Numbered from the stretch's first letter, positions 1 to 12,918 are shown. The stretch is 56,674 nucleotides of DNA from Planctomycetaceae bacterium (GCA_011525745.1 WYBU01000043.1:1-56674), one strand, 5' to 3'. Numbers and translations are program-made. Notes: a model not told the origin generated them from the sequence alone.

Positions 1-176
1 CGCCCTCGGCTGTGAATGGGGCACAGCCGCCCTCGGCTGTGAATGGAGCACAGCCGCCCCCGGCTGTGAATGGGGCACAGCCGCCCCCGGCTGTGAATGG
101 GGCACAGCCGCCCTCGGCTGTGAATGGAGCACAGCCGCCCCCGGCTGTGAATGGGGCACAGCCGCCCTCGGCTGTG
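1..176. repeat. 27-bp tandem array of hairpin units
   Basis: About six and a half copies of a 27-base unit run from the window edge. Each unit contains the inverted repeat CACAGCCG-CCCT-CGGCTGTG (8-bp stem) followed by an AATGGGG or AATGGAG spacer. Units differ only at two positions (T/C in the loop, G/A in the spacer). Because 27 is a multiple of three, it can be read as a nine-residue peptide repeat (NGAQPPSAV), but no ribosome binding site or conserved protein supports translation. Related single units occur near 26300 and 35573. The array continues past the left edge, so its full length is unknown. Confidence 0.9.
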
Positions 177-177
177 T

Positions 178-231
178 CCGGGTGGTACGGGCGTCCCGCC
201 CGTCATCGCGTGGCACGGGCTTGTAGCCCGT
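178..231. repeat. Paired dispersed palindromes (ACGGGCG and CACGGGCT types)
   Basis: Two adjacent inverted repeats: ACGGGCG-TCC-CGCCCGT at 187-203 and CACGGGCT-TGT-AGCCCGTG at 213-231. The same pair recurs at about 22965-23012 and 28887-28940. The first palindrome alone recurs near 5440-5510, 35655-35860, 37962, 39262, 44620 and 44815. It is a dispersed intergenic repeat family in this genome, not a coding sequence. Confidence 0.85.
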
Positions 232-307
232 GGAAGAGAACCGGGCAACACCGCATCGCCTTGCCGGGACAAGATCGCCCCGGCGACATGCTTCAGCAAT
301 CGCTCGA

Positions 308-2716
308 ATGACGACAACACGACTCACGCACGCTCTGCTCGCCTCCCTCGCCGGAACGTCCCTCGCGGCCCCGGCGAACGCCGAAGTCCGCGCCCGCGAC
401 CTGCGCGTCGGACTCGGCGGCGGCGGCATGCCCGCCGTCCGCATGGCCGAGTGGACCGGCATCGAAGTCGCCCTCACGCACATCGGCGAAAACGTCCTCG
501 AAGCCGACCTGCGCGTCGAACAATTCGACCGCGATCTCGACGTCGTCGTCTCCTCCACCCGCGTCAACCTCATTCCCAATCAGCCCCGCACCTACCGCGT
601 CTATTTTGTCGGCTCCTCGCTGCGCGAAGGCGACGCCGTCCGCGTCAGCCTGGCCGATACGCGCGGCGGCCTCGTCCCGCTCGTCGACGAGAACCGGCCG
701 CAGTCCGCCCCCGATCTCTTCCTCTATTCGCGCCCCGTCACGATTATCCCCCCGATGCAGACCGTCATCGTCGACGTCGCCCCCGACCAGACCGCGCCGC
801 GGCTCGTCGTTTCGCAGTTCTTCGCCGAATCCGACATCAATGAACTGGCCTATCGCGCCCCGCACTTCCTCCATGTCGAATACGACCGTCTGCCCGACCG
901 CTGGCAGGGACTCGCCGCCTACGACATCCTTCTCCTCGACGATCCCGACGCCTCCGCCGTCCCCGTCGAATCACTCAAGGCCGTCGAGCAATGGGTCCGC
1001 CAGGGCGGCCGGCTGGTCCTCGCCGTCGGCCGCAACTGGACCACCGTCGTGAACAGCCCCTTGGCCACCCTGCTGCCGGTGCGCATCAGCGGCACGACGG
1101 AACTGCGCCGCGGCGACGCGTGGCAGCGCATCGTTCGCCAGGCCGACGAGTGGGCCGATCTCAAAGCCGCCGAAGTCAACATCACCTGCTGCGAGGCGAC
1201 ACCGCGCGGCGGCGTGACCGAAGGCATCTATCCCATTGGCGCTGCCGTCGCCGCCCCGCTGGTCTATCGTCGCCAGTACGGCCGCGGCACCGCCACGTTT
1301 GTCGGCGCGCCGCTGCGCGAGCTGCTGGCCCTGCGCCGCGCCGCCCCCCGCGCCGCCACCGACGACGAAGACGGCTCGCCGTCCGATTCCGCCGCCGCGC
1401 GCTCCAGCCTCGGCCGCACCCGCGCCCGCGCCCTTTTCCAGGCGCTGACCGCCCTGCCCGATCCCGGCCGCTCGCGCGAAACCGGCTGGTACATGGAAAG
1501 CGATCCCTACAAAACCGCCGTCACCCGCGAAATCACCTTCCAGCAGCGCGCCGGCCTCTACGTGCTCTTCTCGCTCTTCTTCGCCGTGGGCTACCTGGCC
1601 GTCGCGACCGTCGGCACGTTCAAGTGGCTCGAGCGCCGCAAGTGGACCCACCACGCCTGGAGCGCCTTCGTCGTCACGGCCGCCGCGGCCACGCTGCTCG
1701 GCGTCGCCGCCGTCTGGGCCTTGCGCGGCGTCACCTGGAAACTTCAGGAAGTCCAGGTCGTCGACGCCTGGGCCAACGTTCCCGTCGCCCAGGCCACCGC
1801 CATCTACGGCGTCCGCGCGCCCATTCACACCCAGGCGTCGCTGCGCCTCCCCTCGGCCGGCTACTCCGACGACCCCGCCAACGACTTCGGCCCCCTCTGC
1901 GCACTGCCGCCCTCGCTGCGCGGCGACAGCATCGTCCGCGGCTACGTCGCGCCGGCCACCTATCAAATGGCCCGCGCCGGCCTGCGCCTCGAAGACGTCT
2001 CGATCCGCGCCACCCTCAAGGAGTTCATGGGTTACTGGCAGGGCGCCCTCGGCGGACAGCTCGAAGCGCGACTCGTCGCCCACGAAGAGCCGCGCACGCG
2101 CGTCTCGCAGTTCGTCGCGCCGAGCGTGATCCGCAACAACCTCGGCGTCGACCTGCGCGCCTGCATCCTGCTCGACACGCAGGATGACTTCGCCCGCCGC
2201 GCACTGGCCGTGCGCTGCTTCTTCGTCGACCATCTGCCCAATGGCGCCGAGTTTCGCGGCTTCGCTAATTGGTACGAAGAAAAGCAGCGCAAAACCACGG
2301 ACGAAACCGGTCTCAACGAAGTCGACGGCGGACCCGCCATGTTGTCGGCGGCGCAACTACCCAATCTCGAGCGGGCCATTCGCTCCTGGGGCGACGGCCT
2401 GCGCTGGACGATCACCGCCGGCGAGGAGCGCGTCGCGGGGGCCGAGCAGTTGCGCGGCGCGGACAACGCCCTGTTGCTGCTGTCGGCCTTTGGTCTCTAT
2501 GATCCACGCGCCCACGCCGAAGGCTCCCTGCCGGAGTTCAATCCGACCGGCGGACGACGCTACGAACTGCTGCATCAGCTTTCGCGGCACACCGCCATCC
2601 TCATCGGCTTCTCCGACGCGCCCGGCCCCGCCGTGCTCGAAGTCGACGGCGACCCGCTGCGCAGCTCGCGTTCGTTGACGATGTACCGCTTCCTGATCCC
2701 CGTGGAGGGAAGATGA
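308..2716 (+). CDS. Membrane-anchored large surface protein of an ABC-2 export locus
   Basis: An 802-residue protein of unknown exact function. The chosen ATG starts a signal peptide (MTTTRLTHALLASLAGTSL, then APANA); the frame is open further upstream but that extension lacks signal character. Residues about 25-400 form an extracytoplasmic region containing a Rossmann-like, GATase1-type stretch (YDILLLDDPD, then a GGRLVLAVG segment), as in membrane proteins encoded beside ABC-2 exporters. Two transmembrane helices lie near residues 414-437 and 454-473, followed by a second large beta-rich domain. It lies upstream of an ATPase, a secreted protein and a permease on the same strand, so a role in the same export or envelope system is inferred. 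No catalytic motif was recognised. Confidence 0.8.
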   Translation: MTTTRLTHALLASLAGTSLAAPANAEVRARDLRVGLGGGGMPAVRMAEWTGIEVALTHIGENVLEADLRVEQFDRDLDVVVSSTRVNLIPNQPRTYRVYFVGSSLREGDAVRVSLADTRGGLVPLVDENRPQSAPDLFLYSRPVTIIPPMQTVIVDVAPDQTAPRLVVSQFFAESDINELAYRAPHFLHVEYDRLPDRWQGLAAYDILLLDDPDASAVPVESLKAVEQWVRQGGRLVLAVGRNWTTVVNSPLATLLPVRISGTTELRRGDAWQRIVRQADEWADLKAAEVNITCCEATPRGGVTEGIYPIGAAVAAPLVYRRQYGRGTATFVGAPLRELLALRRAAPRAATDDEDGSPSDSAAARSSLGRTRARALFQALTALPDPGRSRETGWYMESDPYKTAVTREITFQQRAGLYVLFSLFFAVGYLAVATVGTFKWLERRKWTHHAWSAFVVTAAAATLLGVAAVWALRGVTWKLQEVQVVDAWANVPVAQATAIYGVRAPIHTQASLRLPSAGYSDDPANDFGPLCALPPSLRGDSIVRGYVAPATYQMARAGLRLEDVSIRATLKEFMGYWQGALGGQLEARLVAHEEPRTRVSQFVAPSVIRNNLGVDLRACILLDTQDDFARRALAVRCFFVDHLPNGAEFRGFANWYEEKQRKTTDETGLNEVDGGPAMLSAAQLPNLERAIRSWGDGLRWTITAGEERVAGAEQLRGADNALLLLSAFGLYDPRAHAEGSLPEFNPTGGRRYELLHQLSRHTAILIGFSDAPGPAVLEVDGDPLRSSRSLTMYRFLIPVEGR

Positions 2717-3042
2717 GAAAAGTCGCAAAGTCCGAACCTATTCAGGAATGCGCAGCGCGGATTGCGCCCGCAACCCGATTTGTGACCGAAAAAGGCACGA
2801 AGGGGAAGAAAAGGGCGACGAAGCGACCTCCGCTCAGGCGGGGGAGCGATCAACGAGAATATTACAGCAATATCCTCTTGGTGGGCGCCCGATGGTCGTG
2901 CGTCCACAACGTCCATGCTGTTCATGGAGTCCACCGTCACGCGGGGAGGCGCGGCTCTCGCGGGGCGTGGATTCCCGCCTATGCGGGAATGACGGCTGAT
3001 AGCTGATAGCTGACGGCTGACAGCTAAAATGAACGGTCCGCC
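2717..3042. repeat. Gene-free spacer made of dispersed repeats
   Basis: No credible gene. From left to right it holds a GTCCAC/GTCCATG-iterated segment (about 2898-2945) that recurs at about 4038-4095, a REP-like palindrome around GATTCCCGC-CTAT-GCGGGAATGACG (2968-2993), and direct repeats of AGCTGATAGCTGACGGCTGA type (2995-3027) ending just before the next start codon. The same order (GTCCAC block, palindrome, CTGA-type block) recurs before the gene at 4197. Confidence 0.7.
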
Positions 3043-3972
<930 letters not shown>

Positions 3973-4037
3973 AAGCAGGGCCGACACACATGAAAACGAT
4001 CGGCGACATCGTGACTGGCAATACGACGTCGGCCGCT

Positions 4038-4185
4038 CGATGGTCGCGCGTCCACGGCGTACATGTTGTCCACGTCGTCCACCGTCACGCACGGGTGCGG
4101 AATTCGCGGAGACAATGCGCTCCCGCCTGCGCGAGAATGACGGACTATGCCTGATCGCCGATGGCGGATGGCGGATGGCTGAATT
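4038..4185. repeat. GTCCAC block, degenerate palindrome and GATGGCGGATGG block
   Basis: A second copy of the repeat succession seen before the ATPase gene: GTCCACGGCGTACATG-type iterations (4049-4085), a decayed TCCCGCCTGCGCGAGAATGACGG palindrome (about 4120-4143) and GCCGATGGCGGATGGCGG direct repeats. This places the same composite just upstream of two consecutive genes. Confidence 0.6.
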
Positions 4186-4196
4186 GGAACGCTCAT

Positions 4197-5348
4197 ATGT
4201 CCAACGCTTATTCAAGACTGCTGATATCCCTCATCGCATCGCTCGCCGTTGTGTCTTCCGCCGCGGTGGCATCGGCCCGCCAGGACCCCCCCGAGGACCC
4301 GCCCCCGCAACCGGCCGAGCCGGAGTCGCCGCCGCCGCGCGAGAAAATCCCGCCCCTGCCCGATGTCGACATGCGCCCCACCGACACCGGCCTGCGCTTC
4401 ACCCCCGGCATGGCCCGCGCCATCGCCTTCCAGTTCACGCGACAAATGAAATGGCGCTACGAACTGTCGGATGAACAAGTCAAGTCCATCGAAGAGGCGC
4501 TCGGCCGCCAAATCATGAAGCTGGCCCTCGACACCGACTCGCCCGGCTACCGCGACGCCATCGAGTTGATGATGGAAACCGTGATCCGCAACGACGGCCG
4601 CCTGCCCGCCGAGGAAGCGAAGGAGTTCGCCCGCCGCTTCAAGCCCGCCCTGCCGCACCTCGACCGCTTCTTCGAGGAGTCCGCCAAGCAGGTCAGCAGC
4701 CGCATGAACATGTCGCAGCGCCTCAAGTTCACCGCCGACTCGGCGCCGGTCCTCATGGGCTACAAGTACTTCCGCGGCCAGATCGAACAGTGGGAACGCG
4801 GCCAGGTCGCGCCCATGAACCGGTTCGGTCCCGACGGACGCAATCGTCTCGACGATGCGGCGAGCGAATCCGCCGTCGAGGATCCCGCCGCCGCCGCGCC
4901 GCCCGAACCCGAACACGTCCGTGTGCGGCGCCAGTCCGACAACGAGCTGGGGTTCGCGCTCGAAGCTCAGCTTGGCGAGTGGCGCGAGTACGTCAGCCAG
5001 GCGACCGCCTACTACCGTTTCACCGACGAACAGAAAAAAGCCGCCCAGGGAATCCTCAAAGACAGCCTCGACCGCGCGGCGGCCGTTCGCACCCCCGCCT
5101 GGCTCGAAAAACTCCGCGAAAACCGCTACCGCCGCGTCGCCACCGGCCGCTTAGGCCCCGACGTCACCGCGGCCGGTCCGTGGATGTCGCAGCTCATGCG
5201 CGAGCGGGCCGAACTGCTCAAACCGATAGATGATCTATTCGAAGAGTTGAAGCTGCGTATCGACGCACTGCCGACGTCGGAGCAACGCGAAGCCGCCCGC
5301 GAACGCATCCGACAGGCGTACGCCAAGGCCGGCCTCGAAATAAAATAG
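4197..5348 (+). CDS. Secreted protein of unknown function in ABC-2 locus
   Basis: A 383-residue protein. The chosen ATG begins a clear signal peptide (MSNAYSRLLISLIASLAVV, cleavage near ASA-RQ), followed by a proline/glutamate-rich linker (PPEDPPPQPAEPESPPP) and a mostly helical, charged domain with repeated acidic/basic heptad-like segments. No membrane helix follows the signal, so it is probably periplasmic or extracellular. It lies between the ATPase and the permease in the same orientation, suggesting an accessory part of that system. I do not recognise the family. Confidence 0.75.
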   Translation: MSNAYSRLLISLIASLAVVSSAAVASARQDPPEDPPPQPAEPESPPPREKIPPLPDVDMRPTDTGLRFTPGMARAIAFQFTRQMKWRYELSDEQVKSIEEALGRQIMKLALDTDSPGYRDAIELMMETVIRNDGRLPAEEAKEFARRFKPALPHLDRFFEESAKQVSSRMNMSQRLKFTADSAPVLMGYKYFRGQIEQWERGQVAPMNRFGPDGRNRLDDAASESAVEDPAAAAPPEPEHVRVRRQSDNELGFALEAQLGEWREYVSQATAYYRFTDEQKKAAQGILKDSLDRAAAVRTPAWLEKLRENRYRRVATGRLGPDVTAAGPWMSQLMRERAELLKPIDDLFEELKLRIDALPTSEQREAARERIRQAYAKAGLEIK

Positions 5349-5593
5349 CCGGCCCCACAAAGAAAAGGGGCACGGACTTGCGTAACGGATGGCACGGTCA
5401 AGCCCTCGCGTGAGACGCGCTGTTGTGTCTCGAGGGGTACGGACGTCCCGCCCATCTTGGGTGGTACGGGCGTCCCGCCCGTCTTGAGTGGTACGGGCGT
5501 CCCGCCCGTTAAGTCGAACGCTCGCGAGGGCGTGGCCGTGCTGAATCGTAGGGTCCGATGTGCGGACCGTTCCGCTGAGAGACATAAGGCCGC
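5349..5593. repeat. Cluster of ACGGGCG palindromes and other dispersed repeats
   Basis: Contains a GCACGGTCAAGCCCTCGCG repeat at about 5394 (also at 26840, 56522 and 56664), then three successive GGTACGGGCGTCCCGCCC-type palindromes between 5437 and 5511, and a GGTCCG-ATGT-GCGGACC palindrome at about 5550-5570 (also near 9130 and 50115). No gene seen. Confidence 0.75.
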
Positions 5594-7426
5594 ATGACCT
5601 CCGTCTTCTCCGACTTCGCCCGCTGGTGCTGGCGGCTCGTCCCCGCCAACCCCATCCTCGTGCGCGTCGTCTACGCCGGCGGAAAACGTACCAAGCACTT
5701 CTGGGCACGAGTCGGCTACCTCGGCGGCCTGTTCGTCGTCGCCCTGATGGGCGTCTGGTTCGCCCAGGCCGAATCGGCCGGCTCACTCTCCGACCTCGCC
5801 AAAGGCGCCACCGTCGTCTTCCGCAACGTCGCCCTGGTCCAGCTCCTCGCCGTCCTCCTGCTCGCGCCGATCTTCGCCGCCGCCGCCATTACGCAGGAAC
5901 GCGACTCGCAAACCTACGACATCCTCCTGGCCACCCCGCTGACCAACGCCCAGATCGTCTTCGGAACCCTGCTGTCGCGCCTCTTCTTCGTCTTCGCCTT
6001 GCTCGCCGCCGGCCTGCCCTTCTTCACCATGATGATGGTCTACGGCGGCGTCACCTTCCGCGAGATCGCCTACGCCACCGGCCTGGCCGCCTCGTCCGCC
6101 ATGGTCGCCGGCGCGCTGGCCGTCGCCATCAGCGTCATTCGCGTCGGTACGCGCCGCACCATCTTCTCGTTCTACGTCCTCATCGGCCTCTACCTCATGG
6201 CCGTCTATGCCGTCTCGGCTTTCTTCATCGTTCCCGAAGCCGTGCCCGCCCCCGGCAAGGACACGCGCCTGAGCTGGCTGGCGGCTTTTCACCCGTTGCT
6301 GGCGCTCGGCTCGGTCCTCAACCAGACGCCTCCGCCGCGGTTCGCCGACGTCGCACATTACGGATTCCCCTGGCGCTACTTCGCCGCCTATCCGGCCGCC
6401 AGCTATATCGTGATGACCTCCGGCTTCGCCGTCGCGCTGTGCCTGGCGTGCGTCTCGTTCGTGCGGGCGCAGGTAAAGGCGGGAGAATCGAAATGGCTCG
6501 GCCGGCTGATGGGCAGCGGTCCGCTCGATGCCACCGACGATCGCCGCCGCAATCCGCGCCGCGTCTGGGACAACGCCGTCGCTTGGCGCGAAGCCATGAC
6601 CCGCGCCTCGGGCCGCGGCCGCGCCTGGCAGCGACTGGGCGTCATCGCGCTCGGCCTGCTCGCCGCGTTCGTGCTGCTCTACCTCTACGCGACCGGCCTT
6701 CCGCACGACGTCACACAGGCCGCCCTGCGCGCCATCATCGGCATCGAGCTGGGACTCTCGCTGCTGGTCGCCACCAACTCCGCCGCCACCGGCCTGACGC
6801 GCGAAAAGGAAACCGGAACGCTCGAAGTGCTGCTCGTCACGCCGCTCGTCAGCCGCGACATCCTCTGGGGCAAGGTGCGCGGCTTCTACTCATCCGCCGT
6901 GCTGATGGTCTCGGTACCCGTCGCCGGAATCCTGCTCTTCCTGGCGTACGACCTCGCCTCCGGCCGCATGTGGAGCAAGAACGGCCCGATCGTCAATCCC
7001 GAAGCGCTGCTCACGCTGCCGCTGGTCGTGCTCTCGGCGTTGGCCTTCGCCAGTACGCTGGGGTTGTATTACTCGGTGAACTGCACGCGCACCACGCAGG
7101 CCGTCGCCTGGAGCGTCGCCGTGTTGCTGGGCGTCTGCGGCGTGGGCGGCTGCCTGTGGACCTTCATGATCGACGCCAGCGCGCTGCTCTCGGCGCTGAG
7201 TTTTCCGTTCACGCCGATCACCGCGGCGATGCTGACCATCCAGCCGGCCGGCATTCTCACCAGCGACTCCGGCGCGCCGTTGTCGCCGTCGCAACTGGGC
7301 CACTATCGCCTCGTGCTGTTCGTCAGCTCGCTGGCCGCCTGCGGCGTCTATTGGGCCGTCGCCGTCGCCCTTTACAAGAACATGATCCGCGAGTGGGACA
7401 TGACGATTCGCAAGCAGATGCGCTGA
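5594..7426 (+). CDS. ABC-2 type transporter permease, fused double length
   Basis: A 610-residue polytopic inner-membrane protein containing two ABC-2 permease halves in one chain. Each half has the family motif in which an E-rich segment precedes GTLEVLL-type residues: ITQERDSQTYDILLATPL near residue 100 and TREKETGTLEVLLVTPLV near residue 400. Roughly twelve hydrophobic segments are visible. It would form the pore for the ATPase encoded at 3043. The ATG follows an AAGG ribosome binding site. A single-chain double permease with one ATPase resembles copper/Nos- or Gld-type exporters, but the substrate is unknown. Confidence 0.92.
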   Translation: MTSVFSDFARWCWRLVPANPILVRVVYAGGKRTKHFWARVGYLGGLFVVALMGVWFAQAESAGSLSDLAKGATVVFRNVALVQLLAVLLLAPIFAAAAITQERDSQTYDILLATPLTNAQIVFGTLLSRLFFVFALLAAGLPFFTMMMVYGGVTFREIAYATGLAASSAMVAGALAVAISVIRVGTRRTIFSFYVLIGLYLMAVYAVSAFFIVPEAVPAPGKDTRLSWLAAFHPLLALGSVLNQTPPPRFADVAHYGFPWRYFAAYPAASYIVMTSGFAVALCLACVSFVRAQVKAGESKWLGRLMGSGPLDATDDRRRNPRRVWDNAVAWREAMTRASGRGRAWQRLGVIALGLLAAFVLLYLYATGLPHDVTQAALRAIIGIELGLSLLVATNSAATGLTREKETGTLEVLLVTPLVSRDILWGKVRGFYSSAVLMVSVPVAGILLFLAYDLASGRMWSKNGPIVNPEALLTLPLVVLSALAFASTLGLYYSVNCTRTTQAVAWSVAVLLGVCGVGGCLWTFMIDASALLSALSFPFTPITAAMLTIQPAGILTSDSGAPLSPSQLGHYRLVLFVSSLAACGVYWAVAVALYKNMIREWDMTIRKQMR

Positions 7427-7664
7427 CGGCCGTCAGCCGCGCCCCGGAATTTGAAACAAACCGCGACCATCCCAGTCTTAACCGAACCGCGACCGTGAGG
7501 GAGCGGCGCGGAACGTTGCAACGCGGCACGCCCGCTCAAGTGCGCGGGCACGTCGCGGTGCTCCTTCGTTGAGTCACGCGGCGTGCGATTGAAGAATCAT
7601 CCGCCACTGCCTGAAGGTCGTGGTTCGGTTCATTGGGGGTGATGTAGCGCACGCCGCCGGCGCA
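7427..7664. repeat. Spacer with a GAACCGCGACCGT repeat
   Basis: Between convergent genes. It contains one full copy of the dispersed CCGAACCGCGACCGTGAGGG element followed by AGCGG (7482-7506) and a partial copy (about 7460). Full or partial copies recur at 54959-54983 and 55083-55263. No gene or clear terminator seen. Confidence 0.7.
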
Positions 7665-8849
7665 TCAAACGCGCTCGATCACCATCGCCACCGCGTTCCC
7701 GCCGCCCAGACACAGCCCCGCCACGCCGCGACGCAGATTGCGACGTTCCAGCCCGTGCAGCAGCGTCGTCAGAATCCGCGCGCCGCTGGCCCCGATCGGA
7801 TGCCCCAGCGCGATCGATCCGCCGTCGACGTTCACGCGCTCGGCGTCGATCTCCAGGCCGCGCACGCACGCCACCGATTGCACCGCGAACGCCTCGTTGA
7901 TTTCGTACAGGTCGATGTCCGACGTCTTCAGCCGCGCCTTGTCGAGCGCCGCTCGAATCGCCGGAATCGTGGCCGTGAACAACTCTCGCGGCGGGCCGCC
8001 CGCCACCGATGCCGACAGAATCTTCGCCCGCGGCTTCCATCCGTGCTCGCTCACCGCCGTCTCCGACGCCACCAGCACCATCGCCGCCCCGTCCGCCAGC
8101 GCCGAAGCGTTGCCGGCCGTCACCGATCCGTCCTTTCGAAACACCGTCGGCAGCTTGCCCAGCGCCTCCATCGACGAATCCGCGCGCACGCACTCGTCCG
8201 TGTCGACCGTCACCGTCTTCTTGCGGCTGACAATCTCGATCGGCACGATCTCGCGCCGAAACGCCCCGTCGGCGATCGCCTTCGCCGCGCGCTGATGGCT
8301 GCGAACCGACCACTCATCCTGTTCGGCCCGGCTGATTCGCTGCTTCTCGGCCACGTACTCCGCCGTCTCGCCCATCAGGCACGCGTCGAACGCGCAACGC
8401 AGCCCGTCATGCACCATGCTGTCGATCAGCGTCGTGTCGCCCATCTTCGTCGAACCGTCCCGCAGCCCGCGCAGCAGGTGCGGACAGTTCGTCATGCTCT
8501 CCATCCCGCCCGCCAGAACCACGTTCACGTCGCCCGAGCGGATCGCCCGGTCCGCCGTCATCACCGCCCGCAGGCCCGACCCGCACACCTGGTTCACCGT
8601 CACGGCCGTGACGTTGTTGCTGACGCCGGCGTTCAGCGCAACTTGCCGCGCCGGATTCTGCCCCATCCCGGCCTGCACCACCTGTCCGATGAAAACTTCC
8701 TCGATCGTATCGGGCTTCAGATCGTGATCGCGCAGAATCGCCGCGACGACGCGCGTGCCGATGTCGACGGCCGACAGCGGCGACAGGCCGCCCAGAAACT
8801 TGCCGATGACGCTGCGCTTGGCGTCGATGATGAAACTGCGTTTGTTCAT
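7665..8849 (-). CDS. Acetyl-CoA acetyltransferase / thiolase
   Basis: A 394-residue thiolase, which condenses or cleaves acyl-CoA thioesters (acetoacetyl-CoA or 3-ketoacyl-CoA). The nucleophilic cysteine lies in NQVCGSGLRAV, the catalytic histidine in GGSIALGHPIGASG, and the second active cysteine in AGLCLGGGNAVAM near the C terminus. Length and motifs fit the type II acetyltransferase/3-ketoacyl-CoA thiolase family. The start at MNKRSFIIDAKRS was chosen because homologues begin there; an ATG three codons upstream (8858) is possible. Its neighbours are not metabolic, but the window also encodes a hydroxyacyl-CoA dehydrogenase and two crotonases at 45.8-48.9 kb, so it could serve the same pathway. 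Confidence 0.95.
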   Translation of the reverse strand: MNKRSFIIDAKRSVIGKFLGGLSPLSAVDIGTRVVAAILRDHDLKPDTIEEVFIGQVVQAGMGQNPARQVALNAGVSNNVTAVTVNQVCGSGLRAVMTADRAIRSGDVNVVLAGGMESMTNCPHLLRGLRDGSTKMGDTTLIDSMVHDGLRCAFDACLMGETAEYVAEKQRISRAEQDEWSVRSHQRAAKAIADGAFRREIVPIEIVSRKKTVTVDTDECVRADSSMEALGKLPTVFRKDGSVTAGNASALADGAAMVLVASETAVSEHGWKPRAKILSASVAGGPPRELFTATIPAIRAALDKARLKTSDIDLYEINEAFAVQSVACVRGLEIDAERVNVDGGSIALGHPIGASGARILTTLLHGLERRNLRRGVAGLCLGGGNAVAMVIERV

Positions 8850-9274
8850 GGCGGGCATCCTTGATGCCTGCCGCGGCGGGCGAGCGAACCGGCCCACGGG
8901 CCGGGGTCTCGAACGCCCCGCACGGTCAGGCGGTTTACGAGACTCTCATATCATCTTATCAATTCCTTGGTGCAGTTGCATCAATTGCGGCGCAAAAAAC
9001 CGGGACCCCTGGACCGGAACAGTGGATTTCAAGGTAGATTATGCGACTTTGCATGAGACGGGGCGATAACGCGCATTTAATGCAGGTGCATTGTAACGAC
9101 TACATCGAATGCGCCGCCGCGGTAACGCCGTAGGGGCCGCTGTGCGGACCGCCCCACGTGACGCAGCAGGGGTCCAACCCCGGGGGTTCCTCGAGGCATG
9201 AAACAAGATACAAAAAAGCTTGTTTTTGCCCGGGTCAGCAAACTTCGATTCGCCGACGATCGCCGCGGCCGGCA
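8850..9274. other. Gene-free spacer with a relatively AT-rich leader
   Basis: Holds the leader of the thiolase gene (AT-richer around 8940-9000) and a GGGGCCG-CTGT-GCGGACC palindrome near 9130-9155 of the same family as 5550 and 50115. At 9211-9229 a CAAAAAAGCTTGTTTTTG imperfect inverted repeat lies behind the zinc-ribbon gene and could be a weak terminator. No reading frame with coding character was found. Confidence 0.5.
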
Positions 9275-9778
9275 TCAATTCCCTTCGTCGCTCCGTTCCG
9301 CCCCCGCCTTCGCGGGGGCCGCTTCGCCGCTTTCGTCGGACCGCCCCTCGGCCTTTTCAAGCAAACCTCTCGTGAACTGCTGCTGCGCGCGCGCCTGCTG
9401 GGCCGCCGTCGCCGCCTGCGCGGCGGCCACCTGCGCCTGCAACCGCGCCCTCCGCGCCGTTGCCAGCGCAATCAGCAGCCCGCCCGTCAGCAGCAGAATC
9501 AGCAGCAACGGCAGCGAAATGAACGCCCAGCCCAGCCGCTTCCGAGCCGACTCATGCGCCGGCGTTGCCCCGCGATAGACCCCCGCTTCGATGAACAGCT
9601 TCCCGCACTCCGGGCAGCGATTCGACTCCGATCCCGTCAGGTTGTACCCGCATTGTCCGCACACGGGCGGCCCGCTTCCCACCACCATCCGCCGCGCGCG
9701 AAACAACAGCACGGCGCCCGCCACCGCCGACACCCCCACGACGCCGAAGACGACGAACAGCAGAAATCCGGCGCCCAT
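9275..9778 (-). CDS. Zinc-ribbon membrane protein
   Basis: A 167-residue protein of unknown role. It has an N-terminal hydrophobic helix (LLFVVFGVVGVSAVAGAVLL), a four-cysteine zinc ribbon (CGQCGYNLTG...RCPECG, about residues 40-60), a second hydrophobic helix (FISLPLLLILLLTGGLLIAL, about 95-115), and an alanine/glutamine-rich coiled-coil tail. This ribbon variety is common in Planctomycetota membrane proteins. The start was chosen at MGAGFLLF because a GGAGGTGT ribosome binding site precedes it; an upstream ATG at 9829 would add 17 non-conserved residues. Confidence 0.75.
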   Translation of the reverse strand: MGAGFLLFVVFGVVGVSAVAGAVLLFRARRMVVGSGPPVCGQCGYNLTGSESNRCPECGKLFIEAGVYRGATPAHESARKRLGWAFISLPLLLILLLTGGLLIALATARRARLQAQVAAAQAATAAQQARAQQQFTRGLLEKAEGRSDESGEAAPAKAGAERSDEGN

Positions 9779-10099
9779 CGACACCTCCGGTAAGAGCGAG
9801 GTAGGCCGCCTGAAAGGAGCCTTAAGCAATTGGCCGAAGGCGGTTGTCCGTTGTCAGAAAAGCCGTCCGCCATCAGCGATCAGCCAACAGCCCTTTCGCC
9901 CTTGAGTCCTTTTTCCCCTATGTCGCCCCGCCGCGTTCTTTCCACCTTCCCTACCACTAATGCCGGCTTGCTTCGCGTCGCACGGCGATTTTCAAAGTTC
10001 GCACCACACAACTAAAACCAGGGCGCCGACTGACGAGCGAGTGTCTCGCAAGGTCATTCTTCCCTTCATGCCTTCGTATCGACTTTCGACTTACGACGT
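9779..10099. repeat. Repeat-containing spacer behind gyrB
   Basis: No gene. It contains CATCAGCGATCAGCC-type direct repeats (about 9868-9890). A roughly 60-base segment at about 9970-10037 (GCGATTTTCAAA core, then GACTGACGAGCGAG) resembles one at about 13500-13560. A GTCGAAA-type run directly follows the gyrB stop codon. Confidence 0.55.
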
Positions 10100-12757
<2,658 letters not shown>

Positions 12758-12918
12758 TCAACGTGCGAGCATCGTGCGGCGCACCGCCCGCCGGCGACGG
12801 GGCCGAAGCGCGCATCACGCCGCCCGACAGTCCCTGCCGCCCTCGTCAGAAAGCGTGCGGCGACTACCTTACATAAATAAACAATCAGCCGCGCGGCCGC
12901 GGCTTTGGTACAACCGAT

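Noticed and set aside
1..176. Gene for a nine-residue repeat protein
   Set aside because: Hairpin symmetry at the DNA level explains the pattern, similar single units are scattered in non-coding places, and no start signal is visible.
971..2356. Long minus-strand open frame (461 codons) opposite the first surface protein gene
   Set aside because: It is a shadow of the real gene on the plus strand. Its composition is low-complexity (alanine, glycine, arginine) and it matches no family; long antisense frames are common at this GC content.
5560..7572. 670-codon plus-strand frame in another phase of the permease gene
   Set aside because: Arginine-rich out-of-frame reading of the permease; no homology.
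9211..9229. Rho-independent terminator
   Set aside because: The inverted repeat is AT-only with an imperfect stem and no following T run on the correct strand; left as weak mention only.
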